DNA from: Candidatus Rokuibacteriota bacterium
GTDB lineage: Bacteria; Methylomirabilota; Methylomirabilia; Rokubacteriales; CSP1-6
Reading direction: 5' to 3'
Length of the DNA stretch: 64,000 bases
Assembly: GCA_016184125.1 (NCBI GenBank)
Contig: JACPDG010000038.1
Span: 81,022 to 145,021 of the forward strand
Part shown: positions 52,400 to 60,357 of the stretch, piece by piece
Layout of the letters: every line of letters begins with the position of its first letter
How positions within the stretch are numbered: the first letter of the stretch is position 1
Notes under the pieces: generated by a model
Seen by the model: the letters and a program-made list of their open reading frames with translations, nothing else
What the model was told of the DNA's origin: nothing
Database searches by the model: none
Made by a program: the position numbers and the translations under genes

Positions 52400-54733
52400 A
52401 TGATGACGCACGATCACTGGCTCCTGTGGGGCGCGGCGGGCGCCGCGGCGGTCACGAGCGCCGCGCTCGCAGCTCTCGTCGTGGCGCGCCGCCCCCGCCG
52501 AGCCCTCCAGTGCGCATTCAGCCTCGGGATGACCGGCTTCGCCGCCGAGTCGGTCGTGTTCCTCCTGCTCTTCACCCGCGCGCGGCCTGCGGTCGAACCC
52601 CTGACGCTGCTGACGCTCGGTCAAGTCGTCGCGCTCATCGTCCCTCTGGCATGGGCGCGCTTCGTCGTCGCGCTCGACGGGGCACCCGGCGCCGCCGTCA
52701 CCGTCGGCCCCCGGATCACGCTCGGCGTGGCGGCCGCCGGCGCCCTCGCCAGCGTCGCCGCGGTGCTCGCCTTCCCGGCGTTTCGCGTGCCGGCCGGGTC
52801 GGAGACGTTCGACGCGGCCGGCCTGACCCCGGGGGGCGCGTTGGCGACCGTGTATCAGCTCCTGATCACGGTGGGCGTGCTCGCCGGTCTCGAGGCGTCC
52901 CTGCGAGCCTCGCGAGGCGAGAGCCGCTGGCGCATCAAGTACGTCGTGCTGGCGCTGGGCGGCGTCTTCCTCGTCCGGTTCTACGTCCTGAGCTCGGCGC
53001 TGCTCGTTGGCTCGGTGACCGCCTCCGCCCTCGCGACGCAATCGGCGTCCCTGTTCCTGGCGGGCCTCGTCATCGCGGGCTCGCTCCTGCGCGAGCGCGT
53101 GCAGGAGGCGAATCTGACCATCTCGCGCGCGCTGCTGTACCGGTCCGTCGTCGTGGCCGTGCTCGGCCTCTATCTGCTCATGGCCGGCGTCATGGCGTGG
53201 CTCGTGAACTGGCTCGACGTGCCGGAAGCGCTCTTCTGGAGCTCGGTGGCGATCTTCGTCTCCGCCCTCGGCCTGGCCGCCGTGCTGCTGTCCGAGGACG
53301 TCCGCTGGCGGATCCGCCGGTTCATCGGGATGAACTTCTACCGCAGCAAGTACGATTACCGCGAGCAGTGGACGCGTTTCACGAAGCGTCTCGGCTCGAT
53401 CGTCACGCTGGAAGACCTGGCGCCGCAGCTCCTCGGCTTCGTGACCGAGGCCGTCGGCGCGCCCCGCGCGGTGCTGTACGCCGCCGGAGACGCCGCGGGG
53501 TCCCATCGGCTCGCCGCCGCCGTCGAGGTCGGTCAGGCACCGGCTCGTCTCACCATCACGGCGGACCTCCGGGCACGCCTCCTCGCCGACCGCGCGCCCG
53601 TTCCGCTCGGCGACACCGGCGGCGGCGATGGGGCGCGAGCGTCCGGCGCGGTGCTCGCGGCGCTCGGCGATCATGACCTCGTCCTCCTCGTCCCGCTCGT
53701 GTGGCGGAACGAGCTGGTCGGCCTCATGGCGGTCGGACGCGAGCGGACCGGTCTGTCCTACACCGTGGAGGACGTCGAGCTCCTCACGACCTTCGGCGAG
53801 CAAGCCGCCGGCGCGATCGTCACCGCGAGGCTGTCGGAACGGCTCGCCCGGACACGGGAGTTCGAGACGTTCCACCGGCTCACCTCGTTCGTGATCCACG
53901 ACCTGAAGAACGCGATCTCGGCGCTGTCCATGCTCACGCAGAACGCGCTCGACCACATGGGCGACCCCGAGTTCCAGCGAGACGCCATCCACACGGTGTC
54001 CCGCACCGCCGGTCGGATGCGGGCGTTGCTGGCCAAGCTTACGACGGATTCGCAGGAGCAGCGGCTGCGGTTCGACGCCGTCGACCTGCCCGCGCTCGTC
54101 GACGACGCGCTGCCGCCGCTCTTCGCCGGCAAGCGCATCCGGCTCCGCAAGGAGCTGCGCGCGGTGCCCGTGATCACCGGTGACGCGGAGGCGCTCCAGG
54201 AAGTGATCCAGAACCTCGCGCTGAACGCCATCGACGCCGTGAACGGCGACGGCGACGTCGCCGTGGAGACGTACTGCGAGGGGGACGCCGTCGTGTTCGC
54301 GATCGCGGACCGGGGGTGCGGCATCCCGAAGGAGTTCCTCCGCAACTCGCTGTTCGCGCCGTTCCGTTCGACGAAGAAGGGCGGATGGGGCGTCGGCCTC
54401 TACCACGCGAAGGAGATCGTCGAGTCGCACGGCGGCACGATCGAGGTGGCGAGTCGCGAGGGCGAAGGGACGACGTTCCGCGTCCGGTTGCCCGTCCACG
54501 GTGTGGGGGGCCCCGACATGGCCCCCCACACCCCCCCAACGCTCGGAAGCGCCCCGGGGAACCCGGGGCGCTCCTCGATGGTGGCTTGCGCCGGTGGGGG
54601 CCCCGACATGGCCCCCCACGCCCCCCCGCGCTCGGAAGCGCCCCGGGGAACCCGGGGCGCTCCTCGACTGGCCGCACCCGTGTTGCCCGCGCACCCCACC
54701 GGGGTGCGCAGCGAGAAGGGAGGGCGGTCGTGA
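52400..54733 (+). CDS. prsK: PEP-CTERM system sensor histidine kinase PrsK, with element-derived tail
   Basis: 777 residues. About eight N-terminal membrane segments (residues 5-310) are followed by a GAF-like region and a kinase core. The H-box FVIHDLKNAISALSML has His500; the N-box is NLALNAIDAVN, then DRGCGIP and GGWGVGLYHAKEIV as ATP-lid motifs. The layout is that of PrsK, partner of PrsR and usual in exosortase loci. The kinase domain ends near residue 700 (TTFRVRLPV); residues 702-777 are translation of two tandem repeat elements. ATG 52400 (or 52403) follows GAGGG. The TGA overlaps the exosortase GTG. It probably senses envelope state and phosphorylates PrsR. Confidence 0.93.
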   Translation: MMTHDHWLLWGAAGAAAVTSAALAALVVARRPRRALQCAFSLGMTGFAAESVVFLLLFTRARPAVEPLTLLTLGQVVALIVPLAWARFVVALDGAPGAAVTVGPRITLGVAAAGALASVAAVLAFPAFRVPAGSETFDAAGLTPGGALATVYQLLITVGVLAGLEASLRASRGESRWRIKYVVLALGGVFLVRFYVLSSALLVGSVTASALATQSASLFLAGLVIAGSLLRERVQEANLTISRALLYRSVVVAVLGLYLLMAGVMAWLVNWLDVPEALFWSSVAIFVSALGLAAVLLSEDVRWRIRRFIGMNFYRSKYDYREQWTRFTKRLGSIVTLEDLAPQLLGFVTEAVGAPRAVLYAAGDAAGSHRLAAAVEVGQAPARLTITADLRARLLADRAPVPLGDTGGGDGARASGAVLAALGDHDLVLLVPLVWRNELVGLMAVGRERTGLSYTVEDVELLTTFGEQAAGAIVTARLSERLARTREFETFHRLTSFVIHDLKNAISALSMLTQNALDHMGDPEFQRDAIHTVSRTAGRMRALLAKLTTDSQEQRLRFDAVDLPALVDDALPPLFAGKRIRLRKELRAVPVITGDAEALQEVIQNLALNAIDAVNGDGDVAVETYCEGDAVVFAIADRGCGIPKEFLRNSLFAPFRSTKKGGWGVGLYHAKEIVESHGGTIEVASREGEGTTFRVRLPVHGVGGPDMAPHTPPTLGSAPGNPGRSSMVACAGGGPDMAPHAPPRSEAPRGTRGAPRLAAPVLPAHPTGVRSEKGGRS
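54504..54590 (+). repeat. Modular palindromic element, copy 20
   Basis: TGGGGGGCC-CCGACAT-GGCCCCCCA, then AAGCGCCCCGGGGAACCCGGGGCGCTC. It encodes the first part of the PrsK tail. Confidence 0.92.
54594..54670 (+). repeat. Modular palindromic element, copy 21
   Basis: Direct tandem partner of copy 20: GTGGGGGCC-CCGACAT-GGCCCCCAC, then AAGCGCCCCGGGGAACCCGGGGCGCTC. Further GC-rich fragments including one GGTGCGCGGCCGCACC module follow to 54752. Confidence 0.92.
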
Positions 54734-55767
54734 GGGGTGCGCGGCCGCACCCGATCGGCGTGTCCGCGGCACCGGCGATCCCGGGGTGGATCGTGCTCGG
54801 GGTGGCGGCGCTGTTCGCGATCGTGCTCTACGCGCCGATCCTCCCGGCCATGGTCGCCGAGTGGGCGGAGTTCCCGAGCCTGTCGCACGGCTTCGCGATC
54901 CCCGTCATCGCGGCGTACCTCGTGGTGAGCCGCCGGCACCGGCTCCGCGGGGTCACGCTCGAGCCGGCGCTCCGGGGCCTGCCGATCCTGGTCCTCGGCC
55001 TGACCATGCTGGTCGTCGGTGTGAGGGGCGATGAGACGTTCCTCGCGAGGATCTCGCTCCCGATCACCGTGCTCGGCCTGACGATCGTGCTCGCCGGCAT
55101 GGAGGCCACGCGGCACGTCTGGCCGGGCATCGTCTACCTCGCGTTCATGATCCCGCTCCCGTGGACGACGGTGAAGGTCGTCGCCTACCAGGACCAGCTC
55201 CTCGTCGCCGCCGCGTCCGCGACCGCGCTGCCCTGGCTCGGCGTGCCGGTGTACCGGGACGGCGTGCTGCTGCACCTGGCCAACGCGACCCTCGAGGTCG
55301 CCGATACCTGTAGCAGCGTCCCGGCGCTCGCCGCCCTCCTCTCCCTCGGCATCGCGTACGCGTCGCTGGCGGAGCGCCCGCCCGCGATCCGGACGCTCCT
55401 GATCGTCGCGACCGTGCCGCTCGCAGTCGTCTCGAACATCGTCCGGGTCACGATCACCGCGGCGGGCGTCTACCTGGTCGGTCCGTGGACGCTCGCGACC
55501 CCGTTTCACGTGTTCACGGGGACCGTGAACTTCCTGCTGACGTTCGGGCTCTTGCTGATGCTGGACGTGTCGTTCACTCGCATGGCGCGACCGACTACCT
55601 CATGGGGGGCCTCGAAGGGCCCCCCAAGCCCCCCGGGCGCTCGCACGCGCCCCGGGAAACCCGGGGCGCGGCTCGAGCACGCCCCAGGCGCCATACGCTC
55701 GGAGCGCCCCGGGGAACCCGGGGCGCGGCTCGACCACCGGATTCGTTCCCGGGCTCAGAGGCCGTGA
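54730..55767 (+). CDS. Exosortase (EpsH family), with element-derived tail
   Basis: 345 residues with about eight membrane helices. The transpeptidase-like triad is present: Cys194 in VADTCSSVPALAALL, Arg239 in SNIVRVTITAAG, and His260 in TPFHVFTGTVNF. The cysteine context differs from the common EACSGxRSL form. It should cleave the PEP-CTERM anchor of exported proteins at the inner membrane; the candidate substrate at 60358 is in the window. GTG 54730 overlaps PrsK and has GGGAGGG upstream; it adds a short hairpin-module peptide (RGARPHP). GTG 54760 is an alternative. Residues about 292-345 come from a composite repeat element. The enzyme core is complete before it. Confidence 0.92.
   Translation: MRGARPHPIGVSAAPAIPGWIVLGVAALFAIVLYAPILPAMVAEWAEFPSLSHGFAIPVIAAYLVVSRRHRLRGVTLEPALRGLPILVLGLTMLVVGVRGDETFLARISLPITVLGLTIVLAGMEATRHVWPGIVYLAFMIPLPWTTVKVVAYQDQLLVAAASATALPWLGVPVYRDGVLLHLANATLEVADTCSSVPALAALLSLGIAYASLAERPPAIRTLLIVATVPLAVVSNIVRVTITAAGVYLVGPWTLATPFHVFTGTVNFLLTFGLLLMLDVSFTRMARPTTSWGASKGPPSPPGARTRPGKPGARLEHAPGAIRSERPGEPGARLDHRIRSRAQRP
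55602..55763 (+). repeat. Modular palindromic element, copy 22 (composite)
   Basis: CATGGGGGGCC-TCGAA-GGGCCCCCCAAG, then ACGCGCCCCGGGAAACCCGGGGCGCG, then a second partial unit with GGAGCGCCCCGGGGAACCCGGGGCGC and tail CCACCGGATTCGTTCCCGGGCTC. It is the last copy toward the right end of the window. Confidence 0.92.
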
Positions 55768-56414
55768 AGCGCCAGGTGGGCGCGGTCGTCACGGTCTGCG
55801 TGCTCGTCCTCGTGACCGGGGCGCTGGCGAGGGTCCCGGCTTCCGTGAGCGAGCGGCCTCTGGCCGAGGCGCTCACGGCTCTCCCGCGCGTGCTCGGAGG
55901 ATGGACGGCCACGGACGAGGACGTTCCCGCCTGCGCGATGCCGCGCGACCGCGGCGCGCGCGAGCACCTCCTGCGCACCTACCGCCGGGCTGGCCAGACG
56001 GTGTGGATGTCCGTCGTCTATTACCCCGTGCAGGAACATGGTCTGCGTCTGCGGGCGCCCGAGCTCCTCCTGGCCGCCAACGGTTCGATCGAGCTGACGG
56101 CGCAGTGGGCCGACGTCCCGGTCGATGACGGCGCCCGGCGATCGATCCCGGCGAGGCTCGTGCTGACACGCTTGGCGGGCTGCGACGCCGCGCTCCTGTA
56201 CTGGTACAAGCTCGGAGCCCGTGCCATCGCGAGTGACCACGCCTACCGGGCGTTCCTCCTCGTGAACCGCGTCCTGCACGGTCGCTCGGACGGCGCGCTC
56301 GTGCGCGTCGCCTCGCCGACGCCGGACGCGAGCCAGATCGCGGCCATCGTCGACGCGCAGAAGGACTTCACCCGGCTCCTCCACGCGGAACTCCTCCGCA
56401 TGCTCCCACGCTAA
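55764..56414 (+). CDS. epsI: EpsI-family protein (exosortase partner)
   Basis: 216 residues from GTG 55764, overlapping the exosortase stop. One N-terminal membrane segment (VGAVVTVCVLVLVTGALA) precedes a periplasmic domain with the family features ALPRVLGGWTATDEDVP, VWMSVVYYPVQEHGLRLRAP and ALLYWYKLGARAIASDHAYR. EpsI domains are encoded next to, or fused with, exosortases; their function is uncertain and may concern maturation of the polymer or anchor. The GTG lies at the end of repeat element copy 22. Confidence 0.9.
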   Translation: MKRQVGAVVTVCVLVLVTGALARVPASVSERPLAEALTALPRVLGGWTATDEDVPACAMPRDRGAREHLLRTYRRAGQTVWMSVVYYPVQEHGLRLRAPELLLAANGSIELTAQWADVPVDDGARRSIPARLVLTRLAGCDAALLYWYKLGARAIASDHAYRAFLLVNRVLHGRSDGALVRVASPTPDASQIAAIVDAQKDFTRLLHAELLRMLPR

Positions 56415-56416
56415 CC

Positions 56417-57796
56417 ATGGAAACGAGCCTTATGAACAAGTCGAAGCTCTTGCTCGTCGAGGACGACGAGGCGGTGTCCACGCAGCTCAAGTACGCGCTG
56501 CGCGACGACTTCTCCCTCCTGCTCGCCGAGGACGGCTCCCAGGCCATCCGCGTGTTCGAGGAGAGCCGCCCGACCTTCGTCTGTCTCGACCTCGGTCTTC
56601 CGCCGCATCCCGACACCGCGGACGAGGGCATGAAGGTGCTCGACGAGATCCTCGCCCGCGAGCCGTCCTCGAAGGTCGTCGTGCTGACCGGCAACCGTGA
56701 CCGGGAGAACGCCCTGCGGGCGATCCAGCTCGGCGCGTTCGACTACCACCTCAAGCCGATCGATCTCGTGGAGTTCAAGGTGGTCCTCCGCCGCGCCGTG
56801 TACCTGCACGGCCTCGAGCAGGAGAGCGAGAGCTGGGTTCGCGGGACCGAGGGCGGCCGGTTCGCGGACATCCTGGGCAACACGGCCGCGATGCGGAAGA
56901 TCTTCAGCGTCATCCAGCGCGTCGCGCGCAGCGACGTGACGGTCCTCGTCGAGGGGGAGAGCGGGACGGGCAAGGAGCTGATCGCGCGCGCCGTCCACGC
57001 GGCGAGCCGGCGCGCCCACGGCCCGTTCGTGCCCATCAACTGCGGCGCGATCCCGGACACGCTCCTCGAGTCCGAGCTCTTCGGGCACGAGAAGGGCGCG
57101 TTCACCGGCGCGCACATGCAGCGCAAGGGCCGCGTCGAGCTGGCGAGCGGGGGCACGCTCTTCCTCGACGAGATCGGCGAGCTGCCGCTCCTGCTCCAGG
57201 TGAAGCTGCTCCGCTTCCTGCAGGAGCGCACGATCGAGCGGGTCGGCGGCCGGGAGGAGATCCAACTCGAGCTCAGGGTCGTCGCGGCGACGAACCGCGA
57301 CCTGAAGGCGCAGACCCAGCGGGCGCTGTTCCGCGAGGATCTCTACTACCGCCTGTCGGTGGTGACCATCCAGGTCCCGCCCCTGCGTGAGCGCGGGGAG
57401 GACGTGATCCTGCTCGCGAACCACTACCTGCGGCGGTTCGCCCGCGAGCAGCACCGCCGCCTGCGCTTCGGAGTCGACGCCCTCCAGGCGCTCACCGCGT
57501 ACAGCTGGCCCGGCAACATTCGCGAGCTGGAGAACAAGGTGAGCCGCGCGGTCATCATGACGTCGTCCAAGGTCATCGGGCCCGGCGACCTCGACCTCGA
57601 GTCGGTGTCGACGGTGACCCTGGAGCCGACCTCGCTGCGCAGCGCCCGGGACCGGGCCGAGCACGAGGTCCTCATCGATGCGCTCACCCGCCACCGCGGC
57701 AACATCAGCCAGGCGGCGGCCGAGCTCGGCGTCAGCCGTCCGACCCTCCACGGTCTGCTGGACAAGCACTCCATCGACGCCAAGAGCTTCAAGTAG
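56417..57796 (+). CDS. prsR: PEP-CTERM system response regulator PrsR (sigma-54 dependent)
   Basis: 459 residues. Receiver domain with acidic D16-D17 pair and phospho-acceptor Asp58 (VCLDLGLPP), Thr/Lys switch residues in VVLTGN and YHLKPID. The AAA+ domain has GESGTGKE at 180-187, GAFTGA at 227-232 and GTLFLDEIGELPLL; the C-terminal Fis-type HTH is GNISQAAAELGVSRPTLHGLL. It is the expected partner of PrsK and the prime candidate to act at the sigma-54 promoters at 3985 and 17941. It has its own stop and 2 bp spacing from epsI. ATG 56417 is used; ATG 56432 is a close alternative. Confidence 0.95.
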   Translation: METSLMNKSKLLLVEDDEAVSTQLKYALRDDFSLLLAEDGSQAIRVFEESRPTFVCLDLGLPPHPDTADEGMKVLDEILAREPSSKVVVLTGNRDRENALRAIQLGAFDYHLKPIDLVEFKVVLRRAVYLHGLEQESESWVRGTEGGRFADILGNTAAMRKIFSVIQRVARSDVTVLVEGESGTGKELIARAVHAASRRAHGPFVPINCGAIPDTLLESELFGHEKGAFTGAHMQRKGRVELASGGTLFLDEIGELPLLLQVKLLRFLQERTIERVGGREEIQLELRVVAATNRDLKAQTQRALFREDLYYRLSVVTIQVPPLRERGEDVILLANHYLRRFAREQHRRLRFGVDALQALTAYSWPGNIRELENKVSRAVIMTSSKVIGPGDLDLESVSTVTLEPTSLRSARDRAEHEVLIDALTRHRGNISQAAAELGVSRPTLHGLLDKHSIDAKSFK

Positions 57797-57805
57797 ACCG
57801 GCGCC

Positions 57806-58672
57806 ATGCTCGACACCGTCCGCGCCGACACCGCCCGCCTGACCGAATCGGAGCCGACCCTCAGCGACAAGATCGGCGTCGCGCTCCTCCACCCGGGCCT
57901 CCACGCGGTCCTCTGCTACCGTCTGGCCCACTGGCTGTATGGCCATCGGCTCCGCCTTGCCGCCGCCGTGCTGTCGTACCTCGGCTCGGTGCTGACCGGC
58001 GCACAGATCTCGCCGAGGGCGAGCATCGGCAAGGGCCTCGTGATCTATCATCCGCAGGGCGTCGTCATCGGCGCCGGCGCCGTCCTCGGCGAGCACTGCA
58101 CGCTCGTCCACGGCGCCGTCATCGGCCAGCTGTACGGCGGCGGCGACCGACCCTCGATCGGCGACCGGCTGTTCGCCGGCACCGGAGCGAAGATTCTCGG
58201 GCGGGTGACGATCGGCCACGACGTCCGGGTCGGCGCGAACAGCGTCGTCATCACGTCGATCCCCGACGGGGCGAGCATCGCCGGGAATCCCGCCCGCATC
58301 CTGAACGCGTGCAGTGCATCGATCGACCCGCTCGATGCCGAGCTGCCCGCCGCACGGGTGAACGGCGCCGCGTCAGCTCCCGCCGTCACGACGAACGGCG
58401 GCCCGTCGCGCGCCGTGATCCTCGAGCGCCTGCTCCCGCTCATCGCGAGCATCCTCGAGGGTCCCGAGCAGCCGATCGACGAGGCCACCGGGCTCCTGGG
58501 CGAGGGCATCGGCGTCGATTCGATCGAGATCCTGAAGCTCGTGTGTGCGATCGAGGAGGAGTTCGACCTCACGATCGACGAGCGGGAGCTCCAGCCGTCG
58601 TACTTCCGCACCGTCGCCACCGTCGTCACCTTCATCCAGGCGCAACTCGTCCACGGAGAAATCCTCGCATGA
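57806..58672 (+). CDS. Serine-acetyltransferase-like hexapeptide enzyme fused to an acyl carrier domain
   Basis: 288 residues. The N-terminal ~175 residues are a CysE-like left-handed beta-helix: SDKIGVALLHPGLHAVLCYR, GAQISPRASIGKGLVIYHPQ, GRVTIGHDVRVGANSVV and IPDGASIAGNPAR. After an alanine-rich linker (about 180-205) comes an ACP domain, with the phosphopantetheine serine at Ser239 (GIGVDSIEILKLV) and ERELQPSYFRTVATVVTFIQ. The fusion suggests an acyltransferase working on a carrier-bound acyl group. The next gene overlaps by 4 bp and is an AMP ligase that could load the carrier. ATG 57806 is 10 bp after PrsR. Confidence 0.88.
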   Translation: MLDTVRADTARLTESEPTLSDKIGVALLHPGLHAVLCYRLAHWLYGHRLRLAAAVLSYLGSVLTGAQISPRASIGKGLVIYHPQGVVIGAGAVLGEHCTLVHGAVIGQLYGGGDRPSIGDRLFAGTGAKILGRVTIGHDVRVGANSVVITSIPDGASIAGNPARILNACSASIDPLDAELPAARVNGAASAPAVTTNGGPSRAVILERLLPLIASILEGPEQPIDEATGLLGEGIGVDSIEILKLVCAIEEEFDLTIDERELQPSYFRTVATVVTFIQAQLVHGEILA

Positions 58673-60150
58673 TCACCGATGTGGTGGACCGGCAATGGGC
58701 ACAGGCAGGGGACCGTCTCGCGATCCGCGATGCGGCCGGCGACGTCACGTTCTCGCACCTTTCCGCCTGGTCGAAGACCATCTCGGCGGCGCTCGAACCG
58801 CTCGTGCGCGAGCCGGGCCAGCGCGTCGCGCTGATGCTGCCCAACTCGGCGCGCTTCGCCGCGGCGTTCTTCGCCGTGGCGCGCCTCGGTGGCGTCGTCG
58901 CTCCGCTGAACCCGCAGTATCGCGCCCAGGAGCTGCGGTACTACCTCGGTGACCTGGAGCCGGCCGCTCTGGTCACGGACGCGGCCGGCGTCGAGGCCGT
59001 CTGGGACGTCGAGTCACCCGCGGACGCCCGGCCCGCGATCGTCGAGCTCGTCGCCCGCGACGGTGTCCGCGTCGCGCGCAGCCCGCACGGCCGACCCGCA
59101 CCGCTCGCGAGCGCGGGATCGCCCCCGCTCCTCCAGCAGTACACCTCGGGCTCGACGGGGACGCCGAAGCGGGTCGTCCGCACGCACGCCACGCTCCTCG
59201 CCGAGATGGAGGCGCTCCGTGAGGCGTTCGGGGTCGACGCGGGCGACCGCTTCCTCGGCGCCGCGCCGTTCTCACACGTCAACGGCCTCGTCCGCACGAT
59301 GATGACGTCGATGTACGTCGGGGCGACGCTCTACCCGGTGGCCGAGTTCCGCCGCCGCGAGGTCCTCGACCTGCTGACGCGCGAGCAGATCACCCTGTTC
59401 GGCGGCGTCCCCCAGATGTTCGCGCTGCTCGCCCAGACCCCGACGCGCGGTGACGCCAACCTCTGCGCGCTCCGGCTCGCCTTTTCCTCCAGCGCGCCGC
59501 TGCTGTCCGCGGACGTCGATCGGTTCAGTGCGAAGTACGGCGTCGTGCTGCGGCAGCTCTACGGCTCGACGGAGACCGGCACCATCAGCCTGAACCGGCA
59601 CCCCGAGCCGGCGACCTGCCCGCAGTCGGTCGGGGCGCCGCTCCGCGGCGTGCGCGTCGACGTCGTGGACGAGCACGGCGGGGCTCTCGCGGCCGGACAC
59701 GAGGGCGAGCTCGTGATCGCGAGCCCGTTCGCCGCGTCGGGCTACCTCGGGAACCCCGCGGCAACCGCGGACAGCTTCCGCGGCGGCTTCTACTTCTCGG
59801 GTGACCTGGGGACCAAGGACGCCGCCGGCTCCGTGACCATCACGGGCCGCAAGAAGCTGCTCATCAACCGCGGCGGCTTCAAGGTGAATCCGTACGAGGT
59901 CGAGGCCGCCATCCGGGAGCATCCCGACGTCGCCGACGTCGCGGTGTACGGCGCGCCGAGCCCGCACGGCGACGACGTGGTGTGCTGCGCGATCGTCGCA
60001 GCGACGTCGTGCACGGCTGAGGCGATCGTCCGGCACTGCCGCGAACGGATCGCCGACTACAAGGTGCCCACGCGTATCGAGTTCCGGGACGCCCTGCCGA
60101 AGAGCACCGCGGGCAAGGTCTTGCGCTCGCAGCTCGTGACCGCGTCGTAG
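58669..60150 (+). CDS. AMP-dependent acyl ligase
   Basis: 493 residues, ANL superfamily. QQYTSGSTGTPKRVVRTHAT near residue 160, with Arg in place of the usual Gly after PK, then AAPFSHVNGLVRTMM, YGSTETGTISLN, YFSGDLGTKDAAGSVTITGR and STAGKVLRSQL with the C-terminal lysine. Translational overlap with the ACP fusion gene suggests that it activates an acid and loads it onto that carrier. It is distinct from the exosortase-associated ligase at 48105. Start ATG 58669 overlaps the upstream TGA. Confidence 0.9.
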   Translation: MITDVVDRQWAQAGDRLAIRDAAGDVTFSHLSAWSKTISAALEPLVREPGQRVALMLPNSARFAAAFFAVARLGGVVAPLNPQYRAQELRYYLGDLEPAALVTDAAGVEAVWDVESPADARPAIVELVARDGVRVARSPHGRPAPLASAGSPPLLQQYTSGSTGTPKRVVRTHATLLAEMEALREAFGVDAGDRFLGAAPFSHVNGLVRTMMTSMYVGATLYPVAEFRRREVLDLLTREQITLFGGVPQMFALLAQTPTRGDANLCALRLAFSSSAPLLSADVDRFSAKYGVVLRQLYGSTETGTISLNRHPEPATCPQSVGAPLRGVRVDVVDEHGGALAAGHEGELVIASPFAASGYLGNPAATADSFRGGFYFSGDLGTKDAAGSVTITGRKKLLINRGGFKVNPYEVEAAIREHPDVADVAVYGAPSPHGDDVVCCAIVAATSCTAEAIVRHCRERIADYKVPTRIEFRDALPKSTAGKVLRSQLVTAS

Positions 60151-60163
60151 CCCGGAGACCACC

Positions 60164-60334
60164 ATGGCGCGATCGTGTTCCCTCTGCGACGGGCCGTTCG
60201 AGCTCCGTCAGGCCCTCGCGTACAACGACACGCACCTGCACTGTTACGTGCGCTGGCTGCAAGGACAGGTACCACCGCCGTCCGATGAGGTTCTCGCGGC
60301 GCTGAATCTCGGTCCACCGGGGGGCGATGGCTGA
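60164..60334 (+). CDS. 56-residue Cys/His mini-protein
   Basis: ATG 60164, with CGGAGA upstream, opens a 56-codon frame 13 bp after the ligase stop. The start MARSCSLCDGPF gives a CxxC pair and the middle THLHCYVRW supplies His and Cys, a spacing compatible with one small zinc site. The C-terminus is proline/glycine-rich (VPPPSDEVLAALNLGPPGG). I do not recognise a family. Position and ribosome-binding site support a real gene at the end of the 57806-60334 operon. No hydrophobic segment is seen, so a cytosolic location is likely. Confidence 0.6.
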   Translation: MARSCSLCDGPFELRQALAYNDTHLHCYVRWLQGQVPPPSDEVLAALNLGPPGGDG

Positions 60335-60357
60335 GAGGAGGAGCTGACCCGCCGCGG

